This document shows, in pieces, positions 46,227 to 55,685 of a stretch of DNA of 64,000 nt; positions within the stretch are counted from its first letter, which is position 1; every line of letters starts with the position of its first letter. Below the pieces are notes generated by a model. That model was not told where the DNA came from and ran no database searches. It worked only from the letters and a program-made list of their open reading frames with translations. Made by a program: the position numbers and the translations under genes. Source of the DNA: UBA7374 sp049890275 (GTDB taxonomy: Bacteria; Verrucomicrobiota; Verrucomicrobiia; Opitutales; Coraliomargaritaceae); contig JBMHBT010000006.1 in NCBI GenBank assembly GCA_049890275.1, positions 82,193 to 146,192 on the forward strand, read 5' to 3'.

Positions 46227-49200
46227 ATGTCTTACCGATCTACCAAGAAGCGCGGATTTGCCTTAGTCCTTGCGCTTTCATTGATGTCTTTCCTTTTGCT
46301 GCTGGTTATCAGTATCAGCACCCTAGTGCGTGTAGAACAGCAAAGTGTCGGGGTCCATTTGCGCGGATTGGAAGCTCGAATGAATGCAAAATTAGCAGCG
46401 ATGCTTGCACTAGGAGATTTGCAGCGTTTTACGGGTCCCGATCAGCGAGTGACGGCTCGTGCGGACATAATGGTTGAGCCGGATGGGATAGCTCTCAAGG
46501 GACGAGGCCGTTGGACCGGAGTGTGGTCCTCGAAGGCTGATCTTTATGATCGAGAGGACATATTGGATGGGCTGGACGAACGCCGACCATTTTGGCTTGT
46601 TAGTGGTGACAATCCCGACTCAGGGGATCTACTGGCGCCTTCCGTATTAGTGGATTTAGCGATCGAGGGAGGGAGTGTGATGGACAAGAGCAATCTAGGA
46701 ATCGATGATTCCGTACAAGTGCCTGCTGAAGAGATTCTCGGACGCGATGGCAAGGCGAGCGGTCGTTTTGCTTACTGGGTGAGTGACGAGGGTGTAAAAG
46801 CGAGGCTGGATTTGGAGGATCCATATTTGGAAGAAGATAATATGGATGCGGCCTACTATCGGCGTGTGGTTCCACAAGTGGCAGATCCGACTTCGGTCAC
46901 GGGGATCCGAGGAACTCAGCCTTTGGGGGCAAGTTCCTCGTTTTGGAAGATGTCAGGATCGAAGATAGAAAAGATTACCAGTTTAGAGAATATACCAATG
47001 ATGTTGGAGGCGATCTTGCCGGAGGGTAGCAGTCAAGAAGGTGTGAATCGTGAGTTTTTCCACGATTTTTCAGTGCATTCAAGTAGTGTGCTGAGCGATA
47101 CCAAACGCGGTGGCTTACGGCGTGACCTTTCCAATATATTGGCTTCGGATGATCTACCCGATGATTTGCGGGGACCCATCTTCGAGCCTTATGGTGGCCT
47201 TCCCACTCCGGGTAATCCCGGAGGCCCCAAGTGGGAGCAATTGGCCGATTATTTTCAGCTCAGCGAGTCTTTGTCAGCCGGGCCGGTAGAAATGCGTATG
47301 CCATCCAATGATCAAGTTGGCATTGTTCCTGTTGTGACTCGCTGGAATTTTCTTTTTCATCCCTTTGCTGGATTTATTGGAGACAGTACTCTTGCTTCAG
47401 CGGTTGGGAGTGGACCAAGAGAAGATCCGGGTGGATGGCTCGTCTCTGATTATGAGTATAGCTTAGGATTGTTTCCTTTGATCACTTTATGGAATCCCTA
47501 TGATCGAGATCTGGTATTGCCGGAAGAGGGTATCGGTCTGGAAGTCTCCTTTATGCAGTATCCAAAATTACTGGAGAAAGCAGGTTCGAGAAAAGTAGTT
47601 GTCAATTTTCCCTCGATAAAATGGAGGGGTGGCTCGACTTACCGGTATGCTCTTCAGTTTGTTCTCCAAGGTGGAGTTACAATCCCAGCTGGTCGCGCGA
47701 TGAATTTCAGCCCGCCGGTTAACTCTTTTATCTCACTCGATGAACCGGATCAAAATGTTCTCGTTCCGGGGGCAACGGGTAGCTTAATCCGCGGTTTTTT
47801 TACAGAACCTGTTGGCAGTACTAGCGATGCTTCATTTCTGAATGTTCCTGAAGGCCAAAGGCAAGCTTGGAATCACAGTGGGAAAAGGACAAATCCTATT
47901 CTAGCACTCAGAAATTGGAGTGGCAGAGATATGGGAATGTGGATACAGACGATGAATCTGTATGACCTGAGTGAAGACTCTGATTTTTCTATTGATGGTT
48001 CAAATCGCTTCAAATCTCTGTCTTTTAGGGGATTGAATAAAAACATCAATCAGTTGAATACCAGAGTCATCCGCTTGAACCGAGCATTACTGGATGTCGA
48101 GGCCGGATTGTTGGAAGAACCGCTTACTTTTTCTTCTGTTATTGCACCAGTTGGTGAAAGTAAAAACCTAGCGGAGAGTGAGTCCGTTGAAATTAGCGAA
48201 GAGTATTTATTCAACTACGAAGACTTTACTGATCGGTTACTTTCCGGAAGGCATTGTGGGGTTTCAACAGTCTTGAAATTTCCTGAGGTGCCGATTGATG
48301 ACAGAGAAAGAAAAATACATCTGTTGCGTCAGTTTAATCCGACCGCATCGTTTGTAAGTCGTCAGGAGTTTATTGATTCCAAGTATAAAGAGGGCCCTTG
48401 GTATACAATGTATACTTGGGGTGAGAAATTTAGCCTGAGTAGAAATAATGGGGATTTCAGCCAAGATTTCTTGCCCGGGACTGACAGTCTCTTCGCGCCG
48501 TTGGGTTGGTCCAATGACGAGGGTTTGGGGAGTGACCGCATGGTAGTCTATGAGTTGCCTCAGGCAGCGCCGCTGAATATCGGCCAGTTGATGCATGCAA
48601 ATTTGATGAATATTACTGAAAATGATGGCATTCCGGAAGTTTCCAATGGTTCAAAGTATATGAACTACAAGTGGTATTCAAATATCCAACAACCCTACGC
48701 GGCTCCTGCTTATGCTATTGGTAACTCTGAAGCAGATGTACATATTCCACTTGGCCAGTCGAAGATTGCTTTCACCGGCATCCGTCATACTTCCGGTAAT
48801 TTTTATCAAGGTGCGCACTACGACTATTCCTATGAATTGAATGATGCGCTGTGGGATGGTTTCTTTTTCTCCGGTATAAACTCAGAGCAGAGCAGTTTAC
48901 CTTTACCGAATGCTCGTTTCGATAGTTGGCGTGCTGAGGGGAAACCACGTATGGATCGTTTCGAGAATGATCGACTGGCTGCAGCGCAGATGGTTTTGAA
49001 AGGAGGCTTTAATGTAAATTCAACTTCTGTGGCTGCTTGGGAGTCAATACTTGGCTCAATGCGTGAAATTAATACACTGGGAGAAGCACCTTCGGATCCG
49101 AAGCAGCTTCATAATTTTTCCCGTTTTCTTGCGCCCTTCGCCCCGAGTAGCCAATCCCTCCCAAGCTCGAATGAAGGGGAGTCTCTGACGGCTGGCTATC

Positions 49201-49808
49201 GCAATTTAACAGATGCACAAATTAGTGTTCTTGCCAGAGAGATCGTTGTCGAAATTCGCAATCGTTGCTCAGTAAAAGATGCGCAAGGAAGGCGTTATCC
49301 TTTTCTTTCGCTTTCGGCTTTTATCAATCGTTCCCTGGACACGACAACGGAGAGCTTCTCTTACCGAGGTGCTTTGCAAGCGGCGATTGATCGTGCAGGG
49401 ATCAATGGTATGGCGGATGAATCAGGGCTTGGTGGCGACGGTCTATGGGAGACGAGTGCAGTGGCTGATTTACCCAACTATGGAGAGAATAACCTTCAAT
49501 TGGAGTCACGGCCTCTTGCAGAAGGCATGCTGGGCTATCTAACTCAGGCAGATTTGCTCAATAAAATCGGTTCAATTTTGCAGGCTCGCAGTGATACGTT
49601 CACCGTCCGCAGTTACGGGAGTGCTTACAGTCAAGCTTTTAGGGGGGCACCCAGTGGCGCATATCTGGAGATGATCGTACAACGTTTACCTGTTTATGTT
49701 GACCCGTCCGATCCACCAGAAGAGCAGCCTAGATCACCGCTCAATCTTGAATTTGGACGCCGTTATAAGATTGTTTCTACTCGTTGGCTTGAGTCCGATG
49801 AAATTTAA
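46227..49808 (+). CDS. Giant PilX/Verru_Chthon-A-like pilin-type protein
   Basis: A 1193-residue protein from ATG 46227. The N-terminus KKRGFALVLALSLMSFLLLLVISISTLVRVEQQ has the prepilin/GspK-PilX layout: basic residues, G-F at a possible prepilin-peptidase site, a hydrophobic helix, then a long extracytoplasmic part. The rest lacks enzymatic motifs and resembles the large 'cassette protein A' type of Verrucomicrobia. Here it is alone, without the companion pilin-like B, C and D genes. It is followed after 26 bases by a small secreted protein gene. Placement inside the xylan island suggests a surface or secretion role, which is inference. Confidence 0.72.
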   Translation: MSYRSTKKRGFALVLALSLMSFLLLLVISISTLVRVEQQSVGVHLRGLEARMNAKLAAMLALGDLQRFTGPDQRVTARADIMVEPDGIALKGRGRWTGVWSSKADLYDREDILDGLDERRPFWLVSGDNPDSGDLLAPSVLVDLAIEGGSVMDKSNLGIDDSVQVPAEEILGRDGKASGRFAYWVSDEGVKARLDLEDPYLEEDNMDAAYYRRVVPQVADPTSVTGIRGTQPLGASSSFWKMSGSKIEKITSLENIPMMLEAILPEGSSQEGVNREFFHDFSVHSSSVLSDTKRGGLRRDLSNILASDDLPDDLRGPIFEPYGGLPTPGNPGGPKWEQLADYFQLSESLSAGPVEMRMPSNDQVGIVPVVTRWNFLFHPFAGFIGDSTLASAVGSGPREDPGGWLVSDYEYSLGLFPLITLWNPYDRDLVLPEEGIGLEVSFMQYPKLLEKAGSRKVVVNFPSIKWRGGSTYRYALQFVLQGGVTIPAGRAMNFSPPVNSFISLDEPDQNVLVPGATGSLIRGFFTEPVGSTSDASFLNVPEGQRQAWNHSGKRTNPILALRNWSGRDMGMWIQTMNLYDLSEDSDFSIDGSNRFKSLSFRGLNKNINQLNTRVIRLNRALLDVEAGLLEEPLTFSSVIAPVGESKNLAESESVEISEEYLFNYEDFTDRLLSGRHCGVSTVLKFPEVPIDDRERKIHLLRQFNPTASFVSRQEFIDSKYKEGPWYTMYTWGEKFSLSRNNGDFSQDFLPGTDSLFAPLGWSNDEGLGSDRMVVYELPQAAPLNIGQLMHANLMNITENDGIPEVSNGSKYMNYKWYSNIQQPYAAPAYAIGNSEADVHIPLGQSKIAFTGIRHTSGNFYQGAHYDYSYELNDALWDGFFFSGINSEQSSLPLPNARFDSWRAEGKPRMDRFENDRLAAAQMVLKGGFNVNSTSVAAWESILGSMREINTLGEAPSDPKQLHNFSRFLAPFAPSSQSLPSSNEGESLTAGYRNLTDAQISVLAREIVVEIRNRCSVKDAQGRRYPFLSLSAFINRSLDTTTESFSYRGALQAAIDRAGINGMADESGLGGDGLWETSAVADLPNYGENNLQLESRPLAEGMLGYLTQADLLNKIGSILQARSDTFTVRSYGSAYSQAFRGAPSGAYLEMIVQRLPVYVDPSDPPEEQPRSPLNLEFGRRYKIVSTRWLESDEI

Positions 49809-49834
49809 TTTCAAAACTTTTACCATTATTCCTT

Positions 49835-50647
49835 GTGCGACTAATTATTTACCTTTTCTTGTTTTGTCTTACACTCTGCATTTGCTCTGCAGAGGTCAGC
49901 GAAATGCCTTCTGAAGAGTTTGCTTTTTCGGTCATCTATTTGAACTACGAGCGAGGTGAAGCACTGAAAAAGCGCGTCCCAGGGATTAATTTAAAGTTTC
50001 GTACGGATGAAAAAATTTATCATTTGAGTGCAGCAGAAGAATCAATCAGCCGTACTTTTATTTATCGGGGAAGTGATCCCTTGGTTTTTTACAGAGAGGT
50101 AACGAGTCCCGAAGGCGAGGAGATTTATCAGCCGTTAGTGAGCGCACAGTTGGGCCAGCCCGGGCGTAAGTTAATCGTCATTGTGCGGAACGAAGTGGGA
50201 GCTTTACAGGCTTTTACCTTTAGCATGAATAAGGATATATTTTTACCCGGCACTGTACGCCTGCTAAACTTTAGCAAACAACTGGTTCGCGCTAAAATAG
50301 CTGAAAATACAGCCGAAGTTCGATCGATGGGGATACACGATTTTCAGGTCGAAGGTGAAAGCCGTAAGTTCATAGTGTCTTTGATTCTCGCTGCAGATGA
50401 CGGTGAGGAAATATACCTGATTGAAAAGCGACGTTTTGCGGTATCTAAAAATGGTCGTAAATTACTTTTTATTTATCCGGATTCAAAAAAATTGGATCGA
50501 GTGACTTACGGAAGCTATCGGTTTGGGTCTTTACCTAAAGGTGGAAACTTCTCAGATGCCGTAATGGATATAGTGGATTTCGAGGCGCAGCGATTGGAAG
50601 AGTGGCGTAATGCTCGCCAAGGTGAAGGTTCTCCGGATGGTGAGTGA
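49835..50647 (+). CDS. Secreted protein of unknown function, partner of the PilX-like gene
   Basis: 270 residues starting with GTG, with a short signal peptide (IIYLFLFCLTLCICSAE). The mature part is beta-rich with no recognised motif: SVIYLNYERGEALKKRVPGINLK split by loops, and a C-terminal MDIVDFEAQRLEEWRNARQ. It starts 26 bases after the PilX-like gene and is probably cotranscribed. Nothing points to an enzyme. The 185-base gap after it holds one operator-like site (50772-50786) and no gene. Confidence 0.65.
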   Translation: MRLIIYLFLFCLTLCICSAEVSEMPSEEFAFSVIYLNYERGEALKKRVPGINLKFRTDEKIYHLSAAEESISRTFIYRGSDPLVFYREVTSPEGEEIYQPLVSAQLGQPGRKLIVIVRNEVGALQAFTFSMNKDIFLPGTVRLLNFSKQLVRAKIAENTAEVRSMGIHDFQVEGESRKFIVSLILAADDGEEIYLIEKRRFAVSKNGRKLLFIYPDSKKLDRVTYGSYRFGSLPKGGNFSDAVMDIVDFEAQRLEEWRNARQGEGSPDGE

Positions 50648-50771
50648 TTTGTTAAGGGCTTGAATGCTTACCCTTGACTGCAGGCTACTCTTTCCGCCTG
50701 GAAATTGTAGTTCGAGTTAATCGGTTTCGATATTTTTGATTTCGCTTTCAATTAGCTGAATTGTACGGATC

Positions 50772-50786
50772 TACACGTTTCGTATA
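50772..50786. promoter_or_regulatory. TACACG-TTT-CGTATA inverted repeat before the repeat protein
   Basis: Inverted half-sites like those at 42146 and 46153, 47 bases before the start codon of the 50833 gene, close enough to overlap its promoter. Confidence 0.4.
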
Positions 50787-50832
50787 ATGCAACTCAGTTA
50801 ATAGATCCATCAACCCCTTACCCACACTACCC

Positions 50833-53800
50833 ATGATCAGGAATGTCCTTTCTGTTTCGTCTGCATGCATTTGCACGATTTTTATTTCTAATCCACTCAC
50901 TGCCCAAACCTATATTCATAATTGGCAGTTTGCGGATACAAACGGTACCCAGCTGAATAGCACAGCCAACGATGGTTCCTTGGGCACAACCTTCAACTTT
51001 GGAGGCCCTAAAGTGCAAACCGGTTATCTGAATATTGGACAAACTCCATCGTACAAATGGCCGACATCCGGAACCTTAAATACAAAGGTAACGAGAAAGG
51101 CGGAGTTCTCTCCAATGATTACTGATTCTGGAGTGTACCGACTATCGTTTCGTATCCATGATTGGAATCTCACCGGTGCAGGCACGAATAATGGTGTCGG
51201 CGTACAATTCGGTCATAGCACTGAAGGCATGATGCGCATCGACTTTGAAGTTAGCAACAATGGCTCAGATATACGCGTTCAGTCTGCATCCAGCAACGAT
51301 CAAGAATTGTATTCGGCAGCGGGAGATAAGCAATCAAGTCTAGGTTTAACGGGTCTTGTTAGTAACGGAGCCGGAGTCATTGTTGAAGTGACAACTGATT
51401 TATATACTGGAATATGGAGCTCACGTGCTCGGGTAGAAGGAGAAGGACAACCGTGGTATCCTCTGGTTACGGATGGGTTGGGTTTTACCCGATTCAATAG
51501 GGTTGGTCTGATTTTTGATGGATCCAACAACAACGTAGATGATACAGTAGGTTGGAAGACGGGTAATTTCATCCGAATGGATTATATCCAAGTGGAGGAA
51601 CTATCGAGGAACTACATCCAAAAATGGGATTTTAATGAATCGAATGGTAGTAGTTTAACAGCTGCAGTTAACAGCGGTTCTGACGGAGCCGTCTGGGGTT
51701 CGGATGGCCCAAGAGTGCAGGGGGGTAATTTAAATATTGGAGATACTCCCGGATATAAATGGTTATCGGCTGGTGCTAGTGGTGGTAGCTATGTTGATAG
51801 TACCATTACGAAGACAGTTCCTTTCGGTACATCTCTGGATCGGGGCATATACCAAGTAGAATTCCGTGTAGCCGATTGGGATTTTGACGGAGCAAATGCA
51901 GACGGTGCCGGCACGACAAATAATGGCATCAAGATTCAGGTTGGTAGTAACGCTGGACTGGCTTCACTCGAATTTGAACCGAATGCCAATGGCACGGATG
52001 TACGTGTTCGTTCCGCGAATAGTAATAACGGTAGTTTATCCGGAACAGATAAGGAGTATGGCGCTGGTTCCCAAGGTCTTGTCGGCACTCAAGGTGTTAT
52101 CGTACAACTGACCGCCAATTTGTATACCGGTGAATGGAGCACACGTGCGAAAGTGGATTCCAGCAGCTCATTGTGGAATGATTTGGTTACGGACGGCACC
52201 GGATTTTACCGTATCGATCAATTGAAATTGGTTGCCGAAGGGGCAAATGCTTCAGGCTGGGAAGCCGGTCATTTTGTGAAATTGGATTACGTTCAGGTGA
52301 AGCCGCTTGAGGCTAATGTTTGGCAGAGTTGGCAATTCAACGATGAAGGTGTTGAGCTCTCTGCGGCAATGAATGCAGGTTCGGATAACGCTAGCTTCAG
52401 CACTTCGGCCAGCAATACATATACTACGAGTTCAAATGATTCCCTCTTGATCGGCAGCGTGGATTCGGCAGGACCTGACTCAGTTGTCACACGCACGGCT
52501 GATTTCACTCAGCCTCTGAATTCCGGTTCTTATATAATTGAGTATCGAGTAAAAGATTGGGACTTCGATGCAGATAATGACGGAACTGGAGTAACCGGTA
52601 ATGGCATTAAAATTCAGGCGGGTGATGCTCCAAGTCTTGTTACCATTGAGTTTGAAGTTTCCAACAACAACGAGTATGTTCGTGTTCGTTCACAGGGAAG
52701 TAATTCCGGTGACTTATCTGGAACGGACAAACAAACCCAGTTAGGTGAGTTACTGAAATTGGATTCCACGACGACTGGTTCACCGGTGGTTGTTCAACTC
52801 TTGGCAAATCTAGATACCGGTATCTGGAGTAGTCGTGCAAAGTTGGATAACGGTACAGCAAACTGGATTGATCTAGTTCAGGATGGTACTGGCTTCACCT
52901 CTCTGGATACTCTTCGTATTATGGCGGATGGGGCATCGAGCCAATGGCAAGCCGGAGAATTTGCTGAAATTGATTATGTGACAGTGAGAGAAGTGGGCCG
53001 TTTTATACAGAACTGGCAGTTTGATGACTCGAATGGTACCAATTTCCCGAATATTGAAAACTCTGGAACGGATGGTGCCGTTTGGGACCGCAATGGTCCG
53101 CGGGCGGTCAATGGTCTTTTAAATATTGGCGATACTCCGACCTACAAATGGAATGAAAATGATGGCAGTGGTAATGGACTGACCAATAAAGCATCCTACC
53201 GCTCAGCTAACTTTAACCGCACATTTACATCGGGCACCTATCGATTGGAATTCAGGGTCGCCGATTGGGATATGGATGGCAATGATGACGGAGAAGGGAC
53301 TACCGGCAACGGTGTTGTCATTCAATTTGGAAGTAGCGAAGGTCTGGCAAATCTTAATTTTGAAACGAGCCAGGTTTCTGGAGTTACCGGGTTGGCTGAT
53401 GATATTCGTGTCCGTTCGGACAACAGTACAATGGGAACGCTGAATGGCTCTAATAAACAGAATCAGCTCGGTGATCAGGAAGATCTCGAAGGAACAAATG
53501 CAGTGATTGTTCAGATGACTGCGAATCTGGATACGGGTATATGGTCTTCGAGAACAAAGATTGATGATGCCAATAACACTTGGCGTGATTTAGTGACCGA
53601 TGGTACTGGTTTTAATAAACTGGATACACTTAAGTTGATTCTTGATGGAAGCGCTGGCGAGTGGGAAGCCGGTGAGTTCATCCAGCTGGACTATATTACG
53701 GTTGAGCGCCTCTCCGCTTCTGTGCCCTATTTGTTTGCAAACTGGATGAGCGATTACTCCGTGACAACAAATACAGGGTTTAATGAAGATGCGGATGGAG

Positions 53801-54129
53801 ACGGAAAGGAGAATGGTCTGGAGCATGCCTTCTCTACGGATCCATCTGTGAGCGATACATCAGGTATATCTAATTTGGTAATGGTAGGCAATTCCGGAAG
53901 CTTTACGCACCCGTTGAATCCAGCACTTTCTGAAGATATTAGCATTGCGTATGAGTGGTCGACCGACTTGCAGACCTTCCACGCTAGCGGCGTAACGGTT
54001 GATAATACCACGGTTGTTTTGACCGGGTCGGAGAATTTGCAGGCTCTGTTGACTACGGTCAGTGCCAATATAACTGGAACAGTACCTGAGAATCTTTTTG
54101 TTCGAGTATCGGTATCTCTGTCTGAATAA
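50833..54129 (+). CDS. Secreted protein of four tandem ~235-residue beta modules
   Basis: 1098 residues with a signal peptide (to about AQT, residue 25). Four homologous modules follow (about 27-255, 256-495, 496-720, 721-960). Each opens with a W-Q/D-F motif (IHNWQF, IQKWDF, WQSWQF, IQNWQF) and has LNIGDTP.YKW, YR.EFRV.DWD.DG, D.RVRS..S, VIVQ.TANL.TG.WS.RAK and W..L.TDGTGF. Their length and Trp/Tyr content suggest LamG or CBM-like jelly rolls. The C-terminal module (about 970-1098) starts NEDADGDGKENGLEHAF, as in sulfatase 1. No catalytic motif is seen. It may bind the polysaccharide at the cell surface. Confidence 0.8.
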   Translation: MIRNVLSVSSACICTIFISNPLTAQTYIHNWQFADTNGTQLNSTANDGSLGTTFNFGGPKVQTGYLNIGQTPSYKWPTSGTLNTKVTRKAEFSPMITDSGVYRLSFRIHDWNLTGAGTNNGVGVQFGHSTEGMMRIDFEVSNNGSDIRVQSASSNDQELYSAAGDKQSSLGLTGLVSNGAGVIVEVTTDLYTGIWSSRARVEGEGQPWYPLVTDGLGFTRFNRVGLIFDGSNNNVDDTVGWKTGNFIRMDYIQVEELSRNYIQKWDFNESNGSSLTAAVNSGSDGAVWGSDGPRVQGGNLNIGDTPGYKWLSAGASGGSYVDSTITKTVPFGTSLDRGIYQVEFRVADWDFDGANADGAGTTNNGIKIQVGSNAGLASLEFEPNANGTDVRVRSANSNNGSLSGTDKEYGAGSQGLVGTQGVIVQLTANLYTGEWSTRAKVDSSSSLWNDLVTDGTGFYRIDQLKLVAEGANASGWEAGHFVKLDYVQVKPLEANVWQSWQFNDEGVELSAAMNAGSDNASFSTSASNTYTTSSNDSLLIGSVDSAGPDSVVTRTADFTQPLNSGSYIIEYRVKDWDFDADNDGTGVTGNGIKIQAGDAPSLVTIEFEVSNNNEYVRVRSQGSNSGDLSGTDKQTQLGELLKLDSTTTGSPVVVQLLANLDTGIWSSRAKLDNGTANWIDLVQDGTGFTSLDTLRIMADGASSQWQAGEFAEIDYVTVREVGRFIQNWQFDDSNGTNFPNIENSGTDGAVWDRNGPRAVNGLLNIGDTPTYKWNENDGSGNGLTNKASYRSANFNRTFTSGTYRLEFRVADWDMDGNDDGEGTTGNGVVIQFGSSEGLANLNFETSQVSGVTGLADDIRVRSDNSTMGTLNGSNKQNQLGDQEDLEGTNAVIVQMTANLDTGIWSSRTKIDDANNTWRDLVTDGTGFNKLDTLKLILDGSAGEWEAGEFIQLDYITVERLSASVPYLFANWMSDYSVTTNTGFNEDADGDGKENGLEHAFSTDPSVSDTSGISNLVMVGNSGSFTHPLNPALSEDISIAYEWSTDLQTFHASGVTVDNTTVVLTGSENLQALLTTVSANITGTVPENLFVRVSVSLSE

Positions 54130-54144
54130 GAGTGTTTTTACCTT

Positions 54145-54175
54145 GCTCCGGACATCCGGTATGTCCGGAGCATTT
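54145..54175 (+). terminator. Rho-independent terminator after the four-module gene
   Basis: An 11-base stem GCTCCGGACAT / ATGTCCGGAGC with loop CCGGT, followed by ATTTTC, 16 bases after the stop codon. It is the clearest terminator in the window. It separates the 50833 gene from the sulfatase-xylanase operon. Confidence 0.88.
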
Positions 54176-54296
54176 TCTGTTCTGAAGGAACTGTTGTCTT
54201 CAGTACTGAAAAAGAGTTTCATGAATGTTCATTGCTCACTCAGGACTGACTATAGCTGACCTTTCATCAAACCTGTATCATCTTTTTTTAATACTC

Positions 54297-55685
54297 ATGT
54301 CTTTCGATAAATTATCTGCCTCTTCGGGGCTACTCTTCGCTTTGGTAGTGGTGCAATTTTTCAACGTTTCTCTGTGTGCTGCTAGTGAGAAAAGTCCGCT
54401 GAATGTACTTTTTATCGTCATTGATGATTTGAGACCGGAACTGGGTTGTTATGGAAGTTCGGCCATTCAGACCCCTCATATGGATCGTTTGGCATACCAA
54501 GGTTCTTTATTTGAGAATGCCTATTGTCAGGTACCCGTTTGCGGGGCATCGCGTGCGAGCTTCATGACGGGGTTGTATCCGACTGCTGAACGCTTTGTTC
54601 GTTATTATGCGCGAGCGGATGAGGACGCTCCAGGAGTTGTTGATATCCCCAAGTGGTTTCAACAGAACGGATATACGACTATCTCAAATGGTAAGGTGTA
54701 TCATCATAAAGAAGATAATGCCGATTCTTGGGATGAAATCCATAGGCCCAACGATTTCCGTGTCTATTTATTACCGGAAAATCAGGGGCTTGGTTTCAAA
54801 GAGCAAGTCGCTTGGGAAGGTGCGGATGTGGGTGATGACGATTACCCCAGCGGCCAGTTGGCGAACAAGGTCATTGAGGATTTAAAGCGTGCGAAAGCGG
54901 AGGGTACACCCTTCTTCATTACAGCTGGTTTCACCAAGCCTCATCTTCCTTTTAATGCGCCCAAAAAGTACTGGGATCTCTACGACGAAGAATCAATTCA
55001 ACTAGCGGATAATCCGTATAAGCCGGTGGGTGCTCCGCGGCAAGCAATGCATGGATTTCATGAATTGCGCGGTTACGGAAATATCCCGGATGAAGGGCCA
55101 ATTAGTGAGGAAACGGCAAGGAGTCTAATTCACGGCTACTATGCCAGTACGAGCTATACAGATGCACTTGTGGGCCGGCTGTTGAATGCGCTGGCCGATC
55201 TTGAGATGGACTCTAACACAATTGTTTTGTTAATTGGTGACCACGGTTGGCAATTGGGAGAGCATGCTTTGTGGTGTAAGCACTCGCTTTTCAAGACTTC
55301 TCTGCATACCCCGATGATTATTCGAGCACCCGGCCTGAAAGGCAACCAGCGTGTGGACAGTATTGTTGAATTTGTTGATATCTACCCAACTCTTTGTGAA
55401 CTGAGTGGATTAGAGTCACCGAGTCACTTGCAGGGTCGCAGCATAATGCCCCTATTAAGTGGAGCTTCCGGTTTCGTTAAAAAAGCTGCCTTTGGTCGTT
55501 ATCATGGCGGTGAATCGGTAAAGATGGAGCGCTATCAATACTCAGAATGGGGAGACGAAGCACGGATGCTCTATGATCAAAAGACAGACCCCTCAGAAAA
55601 TACAAATATTTCGGAGAATCCGGAAAACCAGGCAATTATTCGTCTTATGCGAGAACGATTGCATACACACAGAGAATCGCTCTGA
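54297..55685 (+). CDS. Secreted sulfatase (sulfatase 2)
   Basis: About 462 residues from ATG 54297 with a signal peptide ending near CAAS (residue 30). It is an S1_7-like sulfatase: NVLFIVIDDLRPELGCYG, formylglycine cysteine C82 in VCGASRASFMTG, GYTTISNGKVYHH, FFITAGFTKPHLPFNAP, LLIGDHGWQLGEHALWCKHS and VDIYPTLCELSGL. The substrate cannot be read from the sequence; the xylanase partner suggests sulfated xylan. Its stop overlaps the GH10 start (TGATG). Confidence 0.92.
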   Translation: MSFDKLSASSGLLFALVVVQFFNVSLCAASEKSPLNVLFIVIDDLRPELGCYGSSAIQTPHMDRLAYQGSLFENAYCQVPVCGASRASFMTGLYPTAERFVRYYARADEDAPGVVDIPKWFQQNGYTTISNGKVYHHKEDNADSWDEIHRPNDFRVYLLPENQGLGFKEQVAWEGADVGDDDYPSGQLANKVIEDLKRAKAEGTPFFITAGFTKPHLPFNAPKKYWDLYDEESIQLADNPYKPVGAPRQAMHGFHELRGYGNIPDEGPISEETARSLIHGYYASTSYTDALVGRLLNALADLEMDSNTIVLLIGDHGWQLGEHALWCKHSLFKTSLHTPMIIRAPGLKGNQRVDSIVEFVDIYPTLCELSGLESPSHLQGRSIMPLLSGASGFVKKAAFGRYHGGESVKMERYQYSEWGDEARMLYDQKTDPSENTNISENPENQAIIRLMRERLHTHRESL

